Source: Pseudomonas laurylsulfativorans
Lineage (GTDB): Bacteria > Pseudomonadota > Gammaproteobacteria > Pseudomonadales > Pseudomonadaceae
Length of the DNA stretch: 64,000 bases
Assembly (NCBI RefSeq): GCF_002906155.1
Contig: NZ_MUJK01000010.1
Location: 1-64,000 of the forward strand
Direction: 5' to 3'
Positions 18,285 to 27,636 of this stretch are shown here, in pieces. Made by a program: the position numbers and the translations under genes. Every line of letters starts with the position of its first letter. Within the stretch, counting starts at the first letter, position 1. Under the pieces are notes generated by a model. The model made no database searches and was not told the origin of the DNA. It saw only the letters and a list, made by a program, of their open reading frames with translations.

Positions 18285-18854
18285 TTATTTGGCACGGCCT
18301 TTGTAGGAACCGCCTTCGCGGGTATCGATCTCGATCATGTCGCCGATTTCGATGAAGTCAGCAACCGACAGCTCGGTACCGTTCTTCAGTTTGGCAGGCT
18401 TCATTACCTTGCCGGAAGTGTCGCCGCGAGCGGAACCTTCGGTGTAGTCAACCTGACGCACGATGGTGGTCGGCAGCTCTACGGAAACCAGACGGCCTTC
18501 GAAGAATACGGCTTCGCAAACGTCGGTCATGCCTTCTTCCACGAATGGCAGAACGCTTTCGATGTCTTCGGCGTTCAGCTCGTACATGGTGTAGTCGGTG
18601 GTGTCCATGAACGTGTAGGAGTCGCCGCTGATGAAGGACAGGGTCGCTTCTTTACGGTCGAGGATCACGTCGTCCAGCTTGTCGTCCGCACCGTATACGG
18701 TTTCGGTCTTGTAGCCGGTCAGCAGGTTCTTCAGCTTGGTCTTCATGATCGCGCTGTTACGACCGGACTTGGTGAATTCAGCTTTCTGAACCAGCCAAGG
18801 ATCGTTGTCGATACGGATCACGGTACCGGGTTTGAGTTCTTTACCAGTTTTCAT
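18285..18854 (-). CDS. efp: translation elongation factor P
   Basis: A 189-residue three-domain EF-P that rescues ribosomes stalled at polyproline. The tip of domain I reads TKSGRNSA with arginine at position 32, the residue that EarP rhamnosylates in Pseudomonas-type EF-P; lysine-type EF-P has K34 instead. The gene follows earP by 48 bases in the same direction, pairing the substrate with its modifier. Confidence 0.97.
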   Translation of the reverse strand: MKTGKELKPGTVIRIDNDPWLVQKAEFTKSGRNSAIMKTKLKNLLTGYKTETVYGADDKLDDVILDRKEATLSFISGDSYTFMDTTDYTMYELNAEDIESVLPFVEEGMTDVCEAVFFEGRLVSVELPTTIVRQVDYTEGSARGDTSGKVMKPAKLKNGTELSVADFIEIGDMIEIDTREGGSYKGRAK

Positions 18855-18902
18855 TGCGAATATCCGAATTTGGATGGGATTTACAAAAATCTAGGCCGCG
18901 TA

Positions 18903-20045
18903 TCATATCCAATTTCCATAAAACTGTACCAGCGCCGTGGCAAGATCGGCCTGCAAGGCCTGTTCCAGACACCACGCCTCGGCGTGTTTTTCCAGCTCTG
19001 GCCAGTATTTACGGGTGGATTGCCAGTGGTCGGGCATTTTTTCACCGGCGTTCCACGCCCGCCAAAGACCGCTGATCGCCTCCCGCGCAGGGTCCGAAAG
19101 CCCCTTCACATAGAGTTCGAGAAAGGCTTCGAGCTTGTCCAGGTGGATGTCTTCCTCCTGCTGGTAGATGTGCCAGAGAAATGGCCGACCCGCCCATTGA
19201 GCGCGCACGAAGGAATCTTCGCCGCGCACCGCGTTGAAATCGCAGCACCACAGCAACAAATCGTATTGATCCTGGCGGACGAACGGCAGCACTTGCACGG
19301 TCAGGGCATCACGTACATACACCGCACCAGCCGCCAGACCCTGCACACCGAGCCAATGTTCCACATCGCCCAGAATCCGCCCTTCCGGCACCAGCAGATG
19401 AGTGGCGGTCGAATCGCTGGCCATCGTATCGAGCCAACTGGCCAGCCCGGTGTTTTCATAGGCAAACAATGAGATCAACTGAGCGCCGGGGGCCCGATCA
19501 ATCCCTAGACCGTGCAGGAATTCTCTTTGAGCTTGCGGGTTTTGCTGAAACTGCCGACGACGCTCAAGCAACCCGCGCTCACGCAACAACCCGCCAGTGC
19601 CCTTCTGGAACCCCGGGAAGAAAAAGAACTTCTGCACGCTTTTGTATTTCACCGAGGGCAAACCGTGGCAGCCGGTCACCCAGTCCTCGGCGCTCAGGTA
19701 ATCCAGGTTCATCCACAGCGGTGGCTGCTCCCGCTCGGTCATGGCGTCCATATAGGCGCTTGGCAACTGGCAGGCAAAAGCGGCAATCACCACATCGGCG
19801 GCTTGCGTCGGCTGCCACTCGACTGGCCATTGACGCACGTCGACGTCTTGCTGGCGTTGCTGCGCAGCGCCAGTGTCGATTTCCGGACATATACGCTCGA
19901 ACGCTCGCAGATCATCAACCCAAAGACGCACCGCCAGTCCATGCTCGGCCACCAGTTGCCGGGCCAGTCGCCAGGTGACACCGATGTCGCCGAAGTTGTC
20001 GACCACGGTGCAAAAAATATCCCAGCGGGTTTTCATTTCAGGCAT
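18903..20045 (-). CDS. earP: protein-arginine rhamnosyltransferase EarP
   Basis: A 380-residue GT-B glycosyltransferase that transfers rhamnose from dTDP-L-rhamnose to Arg32 of EF-P. The N-terminal CTVVDNFGDIGVTWRLARQL holds the two catalytic aspartates of the family (D13 and D17 in the usual numbering, three higher here). RGEDSFVRAQWAGRP is the sugar-nucleotide-binding region. ATG 20045 has GGGAG six bases upstream and is preferred over ATG 20036. The dTDP-rhamnose genes at 59788-62658 make the donor. Confidence 0.95.
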   Translation of the reverse strand: MPEMKTRWDIFCTVVDNFGDIGVTWRLARQLVAEHGLAVRLWVDDLRAFERICPEIDTGAAQQRQQDVDVRQWPVEWQPTQAADVVIAAFACQLPSAYMDAMTEREQPPLWMNLDYLSAEDWVTGCHGLPSVKYKSVQKFFFFPGFQKGTGGLLRERGLLERRRQFQQNPQAQREFLHGLGIDRAPGAQLISLFAYENTGLASWLDTMASDSTATHLLVPEGRILGDVEHWLGVQGLAAGAVYVRDALTVQVLPFVRQDQYDLLLWCCDFNAVRGEDSFVRAQWAGRPFLWHIYQQEEDIHLDKLEAFLELYVKGLSDPAREAISGLWRAWNAGEKMPDHWQSTRKYWPELEKHAEAWCLEQALQADLATALVQFYGNWI

Positions 20046-20169
20046 TGCAGGCTCCCGTTGGCAAAGGCGCCGATTGTCCGCATAAATTACCCCGCGCAGA
20101 AGAGCCGACGGCGATTATTCTTCATGCGACAATCACCACTCGCCAGTGACCTTTCGCCAGGAGGCAAGC

Positions 20170-20580
20170 ATGCCCCACCGTCCCACGCCGCGCCGATCCT
20201 TTCCAATCAGCCTCAACGCCCTGCAACTGACCGGCAGTATCGCCCTCGGCATGTGGCTGGGATTCATTGCCATTGTGCTGACCTGCTGGCTCGTCTCGCG
20301 CCTGCTTTTCAGCGAGCAACTGGCCCCCGTCACAGCGGCCGTAGAACAACTGGCCAAACCGCCCGTGGCAGCACAACCGATACCGGACATCCCGCCACAA
20401 AGCCCGCTGTTCGAGCAATACGAAGAAAACCTGCGCAAGAACGAGCAGCAGCAACGCCTCGATCAGGCACGCAGCAGCAGTCGCAATCTGTCCAACCCAA
20501 GCTGTCAGTTCTGGCTGCAGCAGGACCGCACTGCACACAGCGAAAAAAGCCGCGCCAACGTCCTGCATTTCTGCGATTGA
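20170..20580 (+). CDS. small membrane-anchored protein of unknown function
   Basis: A 136-residue protein not recognised as a known family. A basic N-terminus (MPHRPTPRRS) precedes one strong transmembrane segment at about residues 22-46 (GMWLGFIAIVLTCWLVSRLL). A proline-rich and then charged, helix-prone tail follows (EQYEENLRKNEQQQRLDQAR). Two cysteines lie near the C-terminus. AGGAGG precedes ATG 20170. The next gene starts two bases after its stop, so the two are probably coupled. Confidence 0.75.
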   Translation: MPHRPTPRRSFPISLNALQLTGSIALGMWLGFIAIVLTCWLVSRLLFSEQLAPVTAAVEQLAKPPVAAQPIPDIPPQSPLFEQYEENLRKNEQQQRLDQARSSSRNLSNPSCQFWLQQDRTAHSEKSRANVLHFCD

Positions 20581-20582
20581 TC

Positions 20583-21065
20583 ATGAATAAGCACACCGTC
20601 CACCAACTGATTCTCGACAAGCTGCGGATCGATCTCGACATCGCCGAACGGGCCGCGCAAACCGCATACGAAACGGCAACCCACGAAGAAAACATCGCCG
20701 AAAACAAGTACGACACCCTGGGGCTGGAGGCTTCGTATCTCGCGGCCGGACAAGCCAGACGGGTCGAGGAAATTCGTCAGTCCTTGGTCCTTTGCCAAAA
20801 CCTCGCACTGCGTCCGTATGACGATCAGCGGGGCATCGAAGTGGGCGCGCTGCTCGGGCTCGAGGACGAAAAGGGCCGCGAACAATGGCTGTTTCTCGCC
20901 CCCGATGCAGCCGGGCTGAAGGTCGACCTGGTGGGGCAACTGATTACCGTCATCAGCCCGCGCTCACCGCTGGGCAAAAGCCTGCTGGGCAAGTTCGAGG
21001 GTGATGAGGTGGAGATTCTGGTGGCGGGCGCTCGGCAACAGTTCGCTGTCACCGAGGTGATTTGA
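20583..21065 (+). CDS. GreA/GreB-family transcript-cleavage-factor-like protein
   Basis: A 160-residue protein with an N-terminal coiled-coil region (residues 1-75) and a C-terminal GreA/GreB-type FKBP-like domain (SPLGKSLLGKFEGDEVEIL). The acidic coiled-coil tip of true Gre factors is not clear, so it may bind RNA polymerase without stimulating cleavage. It is translationally close to the membrane protein upstream. A canonical greB is present at 41391. Confidence 0.78.
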   Translation: MNKHTVHQLILDKLRIDLDIAERAAQTAYETATHEENIAENKYDTLGLEASYLAAGQARRVEEIRQSLVLCQNLALRPYDDQRGIEVGALLGLEDEKGREQWLFLAPDAAGLKVDLVGQLITVISPRSPLGKSLLGKFEGDEVEILVAGARQQFAVTEVI

Positions 21066-21081
21066 CCGGCGGGAAACGCTA

Positions 21082-22056
21082 TCAGTGAACGGGCAGTTCG
21101 ACACCTTCGAACAGTTCTTCCAGTTCCTGCTTGTTGTGGCATTGAATGGCCTTGGCCATGACTTCGCGGGTCAGGTGCGGCGCGAACTTCTCGATGAAGT
21201 CGCACATGAAGCCACGCAGGAAGGTGCCGCGGCGGAAGCCGATCTTGGTCACGCTGGACTCGAACAACTCACTGGCATCAAGCACCACCAGGTCGCTATC
21301 GAGTTTACTGTCGACGGCCATTTTCGCCACGATGCCCACGCCCAGGCCCAGGCGAACATAGGTCTTGATCACGTCGGCGTCGGCAGCAGTGAACACTACT
21401 TTCGGCGTCAGGCCGCGATGGCTGAAGGCTTCGTCGAGTTTCGAGCGGCCGGTAAAACCGAATACGTACGTCACGATCGGGTATTCGGCCAGCGCTTCGA
21501 GGGTCAGTTTCGACAACTTGGTCAGCGGGTGGCCCTGGGGCACGACCACGCAGCGGTTCCAGCGGTAGCACGGCATCATCACCAAATCGCCGAACAACTC
21601 GAGCGCTTCGGTGGCAATGGCGAAATCCACGGTGCCATCAGCCGCCATTTCGGCGATTTGCATCGGCGACCCCTGGTGCATGTGCAGGGCAACATCCGGG
21701 TATTGCTTGATGAAATTGCTGATCACCGGCGGCAACGCATAGCGCGCCTGGGTGTGAGTGGTGGCAATCGACAGGGTGCCTTTCTTCTCGTTGGAGAATT
21801 CCTGAGCGATCTGCTTGATGCTTTCAACCTTGCGCAGAATCTCGCCGGCGGTGGTGATGATGCGCTCGCCGGCCGGAGTAACGCGGGTCAGGTGCTTGCC
21901 GCTGCGGGCGAAAACCTCGACGCCCAGTTCATCCTCAAGCAGACGGATCTGTTTACTGATGCCCGGTTGAGAGGTGTAAAGACTTTGGGCTGTAGCGGAA
22001 ACGTTGAGGTCGTGGTGCGCCACTTCCCAGATGTAGCGCAATTGTTGAAGCTTCAT
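21082..22056 (-). CDS. cysB: cysteine regulon LysR-type activator CysB
   Basis: A 324-residue LysR regulator with near-canonical CysB sequence: MKLQQLRYIWEVAHHDLNVS at the N-terminus, the HTH around LYTSQPGISKQIRLLEDELG, and TTHTQARYALPPVI at the effector-binding site. It activates sulfate assimilation with N-acetylserine as inducer. The length is typical. Confidence 0.97.
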   Translation of the reverse strand: MKLQQLRYIWEVAHHDLNVSATAQSLYTSQPGISKQIRLLEDELGVEVFARSGKHLTRVTPAGERIITTAGEILRKVESIKQIAQEFSNEKKGTLSIATTHTQARYALPPVISNFIKQYPDVALHMHQGSPMQIAEMAADGTVDFAIATEALELFGDLVMMPCYRWNRCVVVPQGHPLTKLSKLTLEALAEYPIVTYVFGFTGRSKLDEAFSHRGLTPKVVFTAADADVIKTYVRLGLGVGIVAKMAVDSKLDSDLVVLDASELFESSVTKIGFRRGTFLRGFMCDFIEKFAPHLTREVMAKAIQCHNKQELEELFEGVELPVH

Positions 22057-22169
22057 ATGAATCCCTCAAAGCAGGTAGACGCCACGGGCATCAGCGACGA
22101 TATATAACTATATTAATGGCACGAAGAATAAATCTAGAACTTTTTTATCAGATTGCCACTATTCGTGTT

Positions 22170-22673
22170 CTAGCGATCCCCTTGGCGGCGACGTTGCACC
22201 AGCGGCACCAGATAGACCGGCACCTTGGACAGTTGCAACACACGGGCGGCGGTTCGCCCCAGAGGCGTTTCCGCACCAGCACCATGGCTGTGACTACCTA
22301 CGATCAATAAATCCACGGAGAGTTTCTGCGCCTGATCCAGAATCACCTGCGACGGATCCCCTTGCAGCACCCGTACAGCCTGAATTCGCTCCAGGTCGTG
22401 CTCGCCCTCTTCCCCCAACTCCTCACGAAAACTGTCGAGCACCCGCTGCTCGATACTGGCAATCACTGTATTCAGACCCTGGCTGTGAAACTCATTCAGT
22501 GCCTGCTCATCGAGATAACTTTGCAGCACCGATTCGGCAAACAACCCCATGGGTTCAACCGCATGCACGACATACAAACTGGCATTGAAAGTCCGGGCCA
22601 GCTCCAGGGCATGCTGCATCACCACGGGCGCGTACAGGCCAAGGTCAGTGGCGTACAGCATCGAACGAATCAT
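22170..22673 (-). CDS. universal stress protein (UspA family)
   Basis: A 167-residue single-domain Usp. The start MIRSMLYATDLGLYAP and the C-terminal ATP-binding signature (GSHSHGAGAETPLGRTAARV) are both present. A basic tail (QRRRQGDR) is added. Stress survival is the general family role. Confidence 0.9.
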   Translation of the reverse strand: MIRSMLYATDLGLYAPVVMQHALELARTFNASLYVVHAVEPMGLFAESVLQSYLDEQALNEFHSQGLNTVIASIEQRVLDSFREELGEEGEHDLERIQAVRVLQGDPSQVILDQAQKLSVDLLIVGSHSHGAGAETPLGRTAARVLQLSKVPVYLVPLVQRRRQGDR

Positions 22674-22768
22674 ATGACCTCCTCGACTGCCAACATGGCG
22701 GAGATTTGATTCAGCTTAGCAGTGCCTTGGCGACTGCGACGTCCGGCGCAACACATTGAACGGCGGGC

Positions 22769-23674
22769 TTAAACCTTTTGCTCGTTGCTTATGCCATGGG
22801 GCACATGACCGGTGGCGACGACTTCACGGGCCAATTCGCAGTGGCCGGCCTGATCGTCGAAAAACACATCGGCCGCGAAGGCTTCGAGAAAGGCTGACTT
22901 GGTCAGGCCGCCGAGGAAAAGCGACTCGTCGAGACGGATGTCCCATTCGCGCAACGTGCGAATCACCCGTTCATGGGCGGGCGCCGATCGCGCCGTGACC
23001 AGCGCGGTACGGATCGGACAGGCGTCCTCTGGAAACTCACGCTGCAACAGGTTGAGGGCCGCGAGAAAGCCCTTGAACGGCCCACCGCGCAACGGCTCAC
23101 GGGCAGCTTCACGCTCACTGGCCTGGAACGCTTCCAGACCGTCAGCCTGATAAATGCGCTCCGACTCATCGGAAAACAGCACGGCGTCTCCGTCGAAGGC
23201 GATGCGCAATTCGTCACTGGCGGCACGGCTGGCACCGCCCGACAGAATGGTCGCCGCGGCGAACCCGGCGTCCAGTGCATTGCGTACGTCTTCGGCATGG
23301 GTCGAGAGAAACAGATCACAGCCAAAGGCCTTGAGGTAGGGATACGGACTGCGCCCGCCGACAAACGCCGCACGGGAAATCGCCAGTCCGTAGTGATCAA
23401 TCGAGTTGAACACCCGCAACCCGGTGTCGGCGCTGTTGCGCGACACCAGAATCACCTCGACCCGGGCGCGGCCGAGGCTGTTGTTGAGGTTCAGGAGTTT
23501 CTGCACCAACGGGAAGGCATCGCCGGGCTCGAGAATTTCGTCTTCGTGTTCGATCTGATATTGCCGGTAGGCTTCGACGCCGCTCGACAGATAGACCTTG
23601 TGGCTTTCGCTCAGGTCGAACAGGGCCCGCGAAGAAATCGCCAGCACCAGCTTGTCGTCAATTGCCTTTGGCAT
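22769..23674 (-). CDS. 5'-nucleotidase (cytosolic NT5C1-like family)
   Basis: A 301-residue protein of the 5-nucleotidase family PF06189, with HAD-like blocks LVLAISSRALFDLSES and DAVLFSDESERIYQ and the conserved VFFDDQAGHCE near the C-terminus. It is expected to dephosphorylate nucleoside monophosphates. ATG 23674 is preceded by GGGGAAGGG. Its start lies 26 bases from the panE stop upstream. Confidence 0.87.
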   Translation of the reverse strand: MPKAIDDKLVLAISSRALFDLSESHKVYLSSGVEAYRQYQIEHEDEILEPGDAFPLVQKLLNLNNSLGRARVEVILVSRNSADTGLRVFNSIDHYGLAISRAAFVGGRSPYPYLKAFGCDLFLSTHAEDVRNALDAGFAAATILSGGASRAASDELRIAFDGDAVLFSDESERIYQADGLEAFQASEREAAREPLRGGPFKGFLAALNLLQREFPEDACPIRTALVTARSAPAHERVIRTLREWDIRLDESLFLGGLTKSAFLEAFAADVFFDDQAGHCELAREVVATGHVPHGISNEQKV

Positions 23675-23699
23675 GCCCTTCCCCCTCAGGTAGGTCGAC

Positions 23700-24656
23700 T
23701 CAGGTGTTGCGTCGATCAATGAAACTCAAGCTACGATACAAGGCCTCGATGCGCGGCATTTCATATCTCGCAGCCTTGGCTGCCGCCAGTGGCCGGGCGT
23801 AGATCGCGGTCAGTTCCAGCGGCCGCTTGTGCAGGAAGTCGTGATACATGCTCGGCCAGTAGTCGGGCATTTTTTCGGTCACCATGAACAAGTGCTCGGC
23901 ATACCCTGCCGGCACGTCATGCCCACAGGCAATAGCGCCTTGCACCACTTCAGCCATCAGCGCCTTGATCAGCTCGCGGCTGTCGGCATCGGCCATCAAC
24001 GGTGTGGTGCTCGCCCCCAGCAAAACCGAGAGACCGTTGTAAGGGATATTCCAGACCAGTTTTTGCCAGCGCGCCTGATGCAAATTCGCCATCGCCTGGG
24101 AGTCGAGGCCCGCGCTGCGGAACAGGCCGACACCTTCTTCGACAATCGCAGCGCGTGTCGGTCCATCGACGGCGGGACCGCTGTGATAACCGACATGCAC
24201 CGCGCCCAGCGCCTGATGGGTGATGACGCCCGGCGCCTCGCGATGGACGCAGATGTAGCAGAGCCCGCCGAGCACATGCAGCGAATCGGGGAGCAACTCA
24301 CGCAGGCTGTCTTCGACGTCCAGGCCGTTTTGCAACAACAGCACCTTGGCGTTCGGTGCCGCCGCTTGCAGGATCGCGGGTGCCAGGTCGGCATTGCTGG
24401 TGGTTTTCGCGCCCACCAGCAGCCAGTCGCAGGGCGGCATGTCTTCAGCGTTCGAGTACGCCTGCACCGGATTCAACTTCAGCGCACCGTGGGGCGCGCT
24501 ATAGACTTGCAACCCGTGCTCGGCCACGGCGGAAAACTCGCTGCGCAGCAGAAAGTGCACATCAAAACCGGCACGCGCCAGCATCACCCCGTAGAAACCG
24601 CCGATCGCACCGGTCCCGATAATGCCGATTGTCGGCCTGGCAACTGTCCCCATCAT
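23700..24656 (-). CDS. panE: ketopantoate reductase-family oxidoreductase (PanE-like)
   Basis: A 318-residue protein of the 2-dehydropantoate 2-reductase family, an NADPH-dependent step of pantothenate synthesis. The nucleotide-binding GTGAIG is at residues 14-19, and GAKTTSN and NIPYNGLSVLLGA mark the family core. Pseudomonads often carry several paralogues, so the in vivo substrate is not certain. The start ATG overlaps the stop of the thioredoxin-like gene (ATGA), which implies translational coupling. Confidence 0.85.
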   Translation of the reverse strand: MMGTVARPTIGIIGTGAIGGFYGVMLARAGFDVHFLLRSEFSAVAEHGLQVYSAPHGALKLNPVQAYSNAEDMPPCDWLLVGAKTTSNADLAPAILQAAAPNAKVLLLQNGLDVEDSLRELLPDSLHVLGGLCYICVHREAPGVITHQALGAVHVGYHSGPAVDGPTRAAIVEEGVGLFRSAGLDSQAMANLHQARWQKLVWNIPYNGLSVLLGASTTPLMADADSRELIKALMAEVVQGAIACGHDVPAGYAEHLFMVTEKMPDYWPSMYHDFLHKRPLELTAIYARPLAAAKAARYEMPRIEALYRSLSFIDRRNT

Positions 24657-25039
24657 GGCAACTCCTCTGCTGTTCGACTCAGCGCCTGGCGCACGGCCCG
24701 ATTGAGCTCGGTGTCGGTCAGGCGCGATTTCAGTGCTCCGAAGAATTCGCCGTCGCGAACGACAAACAGCGTCGGCAAGTGAAAGACCTGATAACGCTCG
24801 ACCACCCCGCCGTTGTTGCCGGCATCGATCCAGCACAGTCGATCGATTGCCAGGTCGAGTGTCGGCAATTGCTCGCGGGCAAAACGGCAACTGGCGCAGC
24901 CGACACTGGTGAAAACAACCAGTGATACGCCGCTCATCGCCAGCAGCCGTTGGTCGGCGTCAAAATCGGTTAGTTCCAATTCGACCACTATACTGGGGGA
25001 AACAATGTCAGATGGCCGACACATGGAGTCTGTGTTCAT
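24653..25039 (-). CDS. thioredoxin-family protein
   Basis: A protein of up to 128 residues with a thioredoxin fold: CASC active site at 48-51 in SVGCASCRFAREQLP and the cis-proline loop FHLPTLFVVRDGE. The start is uncertain. The first ATG (25039) would overlap the divergent PilZ gene by two bases, and later GTG or ATG codons are possible. It is coupled to panE through an ATGA overlap. Confidence 0.8.
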   Translation of the reverse strand: MNTDSMCRPSDIVSPSIVVELELTDFDADQRLLAMSGVSLVVFTSVGCASCRFAREQLPTLDLAIDRLCWIDAGNNGGVVERYQVFHLPTLFVVRDGEFFGALKSRLTDTELNRAVRQALSRTAEELP

Positions 25040-25481
25040 GGGACGTTTTATTCCTCACCCTGACGATGTGCCCGTCGAATTAACGTTGCTGAAACCTGAT
25101 TGTATTTCGCGACGACAGCTGCACACTATCAGCCTCGGTGGCATGGCTTGCAATTATCACCGCGCATGGCGCCACGGCACTGCGCTGGAAGTACGCATGC
25201 CGACCGTGAACCCGGATATGCGCTTTCTAGGCTATGTGGCCTGGTGCCTGCGGCGCAAACGCGGTTATCTGGTGGGCATCGCCTTCGTTGATGAACAAAC
25301 GCTGTTCAGCGCCCGAATGGGCGAGCAGGTGTGCCAGATCGAACGCTACTGCCGCCTGCACGAGACCCACGACGACTTGCAGGACATCCAGGCCCTGGCC
25401 CTCGAATGGGTTCAGGAGCATGCCGACGAGTTCTCTCACGAAACGGTGCAGAAGGCTTTTGCCGAGTCTGTGCCCGATTAG
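25038..25481 (+). CDS. PilZ-domain protein
   Basis: A 147-residue protein beginning MGRFIPHPDDVPVELTLL. The PilZ c-di-GMP-binding pattern is seen as an arginine pair (CISRRQL, about residues 25-26) followed by TISLGGMAC (SxxG). Upstream in-frame ATGs at 25005 and 25023 exist. ATG 25038 is preferred for GGAG nine bases before it. It is a likely c-di-GMP effector; its partner is unknown. Confidence 0.82.
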   Translation: MGRFIPHPDDVPVELTLLKPDCISRRQLHTISLGGMACNYHRAWRHGTALEVRMPTVNPDMRFLGYVAWCLRRKRGYLVGIAFVDEQTLFSARMGEQVCQIERYCRLHETHDDLQDIQALALEWVQEHADEFSHETVQKAFAESVPD

Positions 25482-25668
25482 CGGCATTCCCGTCGGCTTT
25501 AACGCTCACGATGGGGAAACTCACTGCGAATGGCCGTTAAACCGGTGTCTGCCCATTGTCGAGCCACGGTGTAACGCGCTAAGGTTCGGCTCCCCGACGC
25601 GCTTAATTTGCTGTGCTCCGCCGCGCGGGTTCGCTGGCGGCCGGCACCCGTGACCTGACGAGTAAACG

Positions 25669-26745
25669 ATGGCTGATTTACCGATCAACGACCTAAACGT
25701 CGCCTCCAACGAGACACTGATCACTCCTGATCAGCTCAAGCGCGATATTCCCCTGAGCGACGCCGCACTGCGCACCGTCACCAAGGGCCGCGAAGTCATT
25801 CGCAACATTCTGGATGGCACCGACCACCGCCTGTTCGTCGTCATCGGGCCTTGCTCGATCCACGACATCAAGGCCGCCCACGAGTATGCCGAGCGCCTGA
25901 AGGTTCTCGCTGCCGAAGTGTCCGATACCCTGTATCTGGTCATGCGCGTGTATTTCGAGAAGCCACGTACCACCGTCGGCTGGAAAGGCCTGATCAACGA
26001 CCCGTACCTGGACGACTCGTTCAAGATCCAGGACGGCTTGCACATCGGTCGCCAGCTGCTGCTGGACCTGGCCGAAAAAGGCCTGCCAACCGCCACCGAG
26101 GCCCTCGACCCGATCTCCCCGCAATACCTGCAGGACCTGATCAGTTGGTCGGCCATTGGTGCTCGAACCACCGAATCCCAGACTCACCGTGAAATGGCGT
26201 CCGGCCTGTCCTCGGCCGTCGGCTTCAAGAACGGCACCGATGGCGGCCTGACCGTGGCGATCAACGCCCTGCAGTCGGTTTCCAGCCCGCACCGCTTCCT
26301 GGGCATCAACCAGGAAGGTGGCGTGTCGATCGTGACCACCAAGGGCAATGCGTACGGCCACGTGGTGCTGCGTGGCGGCAACGGCAAGCCGAACTACGAT
26401 TCGGTCAGCGTTGCGCTCTGCGAGCAGGCGCTGAACAAGGCGAAGATCAAGCCGAACATCATGGTCGATTGCAGCCACGCCAACTCCAACAAGGATCCGG
26501 CCCTGCAACCGCTGGTGATGGAAAACGTCGCCAACCAGATCCTCGAAGGCAACAAGTCGATCATCGGCCTGATGGTTGAAAGCCACCTGAACTGGGGTGC
26601 CCAGTCGATCCCGAAAGACCTCGCCGACCTGCAATACGGCGTATCGATCACAGACGCCTGCATCGACTGGACCGCAACCGAAAACACCTTGCGCAGCATG
26701 CACGCCAAGCTCAAGGATGTGCTGCCTAAACGCGATCGCAGCTGA
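25669..26745 (+). CDS. aroG: class I 3-deoxy-7-phosphoheptulonate (DAHP) synthase
   Basis: A 358-residue AroFGH-type (class I-alpha) DAHP synthase. Family blocks are VVIGPCSIHDIKAAHEYAER, MRVYFEKPRTTVGWKGLIND, LPTATEALDPISPQYL, VLRGGNGKPNYD and MVDCSHANSNKDP, which include the metal and phosphate ligands. Such enzymes are feedback-inhibited by an aromatic amino acid; which one is not evident. A strong terminator follows. Confidence 0.95.
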   Translation: MADLPINDLNVASNETLITPDQLKRDIPLSDAALRTVTKGREVIRNILDGTDHRLFVVIGPCSIHDIKAAHEYAERLKVLAAEVSDTLYLVMRVYFEKPRTTVGWKGLINDPYLDDSFKIQDGLHIGRQLLLDLAEKGLPTATEALDPISPQYLQDLISWSAIGARTTESQTHREMASGLSSAVGFKNGTDGGLTVAINALQSVSSPHRFLGINQEGGVSIVTTKGNAYGHVVLRGGNGKPNYDSVSVALCEQALNKAKIKPNIMVDCSHANSNKDPALQPLVMENVANQILEGNKSIIGLMVESHLNWGAQSIPKDLADLQYGVSITDACIDWTATENTLRSMHAKLKDVLPKRDRS

Positions 26746-26776
26746 TCACCTGATTGGCCGCATAAAAAGCGCACAT

Positions 26777-26809
26777 AAAAAAACGCCGGGCTAAACCCGG
26801 CGTTTTTTT
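26777..26809. terminator. bidirectional rho-independent terminator
   Basis: AAACGCCGGG / CCCGGCGTTT stem with flanking A- and T-runs, between the convergent DAHP synthase and GNAT genes. Confidence 0.92.
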
Positions 26810-26830
26810 ATGCGTTCGTTTTATCGAAGG

Positions 26831-27118
26831 TCACTGACTCAGCTTGGCCGCATGCCGCTGGTGACGCTCCATGTAGCGCTCGACGTAGGAGCACGATGGA
26901 ATGACGGTGTAGCCCATTTCGTCAGCGTACTCCAGCGCCTTCTCGGTCAAGGCTGCCGCAATACCGCGACCACGCAATGCATTGGGCACGAAGGTGCGAT
27001 AGATATCCAGGGTCTGCTTCCCCAGATCCATATAGGTCAGATAGGCACGATGACCGTCCACATTGGTCTCGAACTGATGACCAGCCTGGTCATGGTGGAT
27101 GGACAACGCCTCGCTCAT
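26831..27118 (-). CDS. small GNAT-like N-acetyltransferase (COG2388 type)
   Basis: A 95-residue mini-GNAT of the YidJ/GTNPT-like group. The acetyl-CoA loop is seen in VPNALRGRGIAAALTEKAL, followed by GYTVIPSCSYVERYMERH, the C-terminal signature of this small family. The substrate is unknown. ATG 27118 follows GAGGAG; upstream frame to 27184 is not conserved-looking. Confidence 0.85.
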   Translation of the reverse strand: MSEALSIHHDQAGHQFETNVDGHRAYLTYMDLGKQTLDIYRTFVPNALRGRGIAAALTEKALEYADEMGYTVIPSCSYVERYMERHQRHAAKLSQ

Positions 27119-27607
27119 CACTACTCCTCGCGGGTCTGGAATTCCGACCCCTACCTTACCGATGTTTTTCCGGCGAAGGAACATCTACGCCACCCCGTGC
27201 CTGAATGGACACCGAGAAGAGCTGCACCGATCTCGCGCTACCGAGCACGTACAAATAGTAGGCACCATTGACAGAAATGCTCAAGGTGCGCTCGTCATCA
27301 TGCAGGTTGGCGGGTGCTGCTCCGGATCACGCAGGAATGGCTCGACCGAAGATCACTCCGGGTCGATAGCCTGAACATTGCCGGATGTTGAGACTTAAGA
27401 CGAGCGCCCGTTGTTAAAGTCACCTGAACATCGAGAAAGATATTGAGAGGTGCTACGCAAAAGCCGAACAAAAGTGTAGACGAATCCATATAGGCGGACA
27501 TTAGCCAGACTGGGAAGAAGAGCGCTGCGCCGAAGGAACTTTTTTTCGTGAGCTCGCTCAGCCACGGGCCTTGCAGCTGGATACTTTTTAATCAGTTCAG
27601 TTAAAAG
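27119..27607. other. gene-free interval upstream of oprI
   Basis: No coding frame, tRNA or repeat is convincing in this stretch between the divergent GNAT and oprI genes. It turns AT-rich from about 27400 towards the oprI promoter, which fits an upstream activating region for a very highly expressed gene. Confidence 0.4.
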
Positions 27608-27636
27608 TTGCTCGAAAAAGAATCAACGCCTACAAT
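27608..27636 (+). promoter_or_regulatory. putative sigma-70 promoter of oprI
   Basis: TTGCTC (27608-27613) and TACAAT (27631-27636) are 17 bases apart in an AT-rich region. This would give a 5' leader of roughly 115 bases before the oprI start. Confidence 0.6.
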
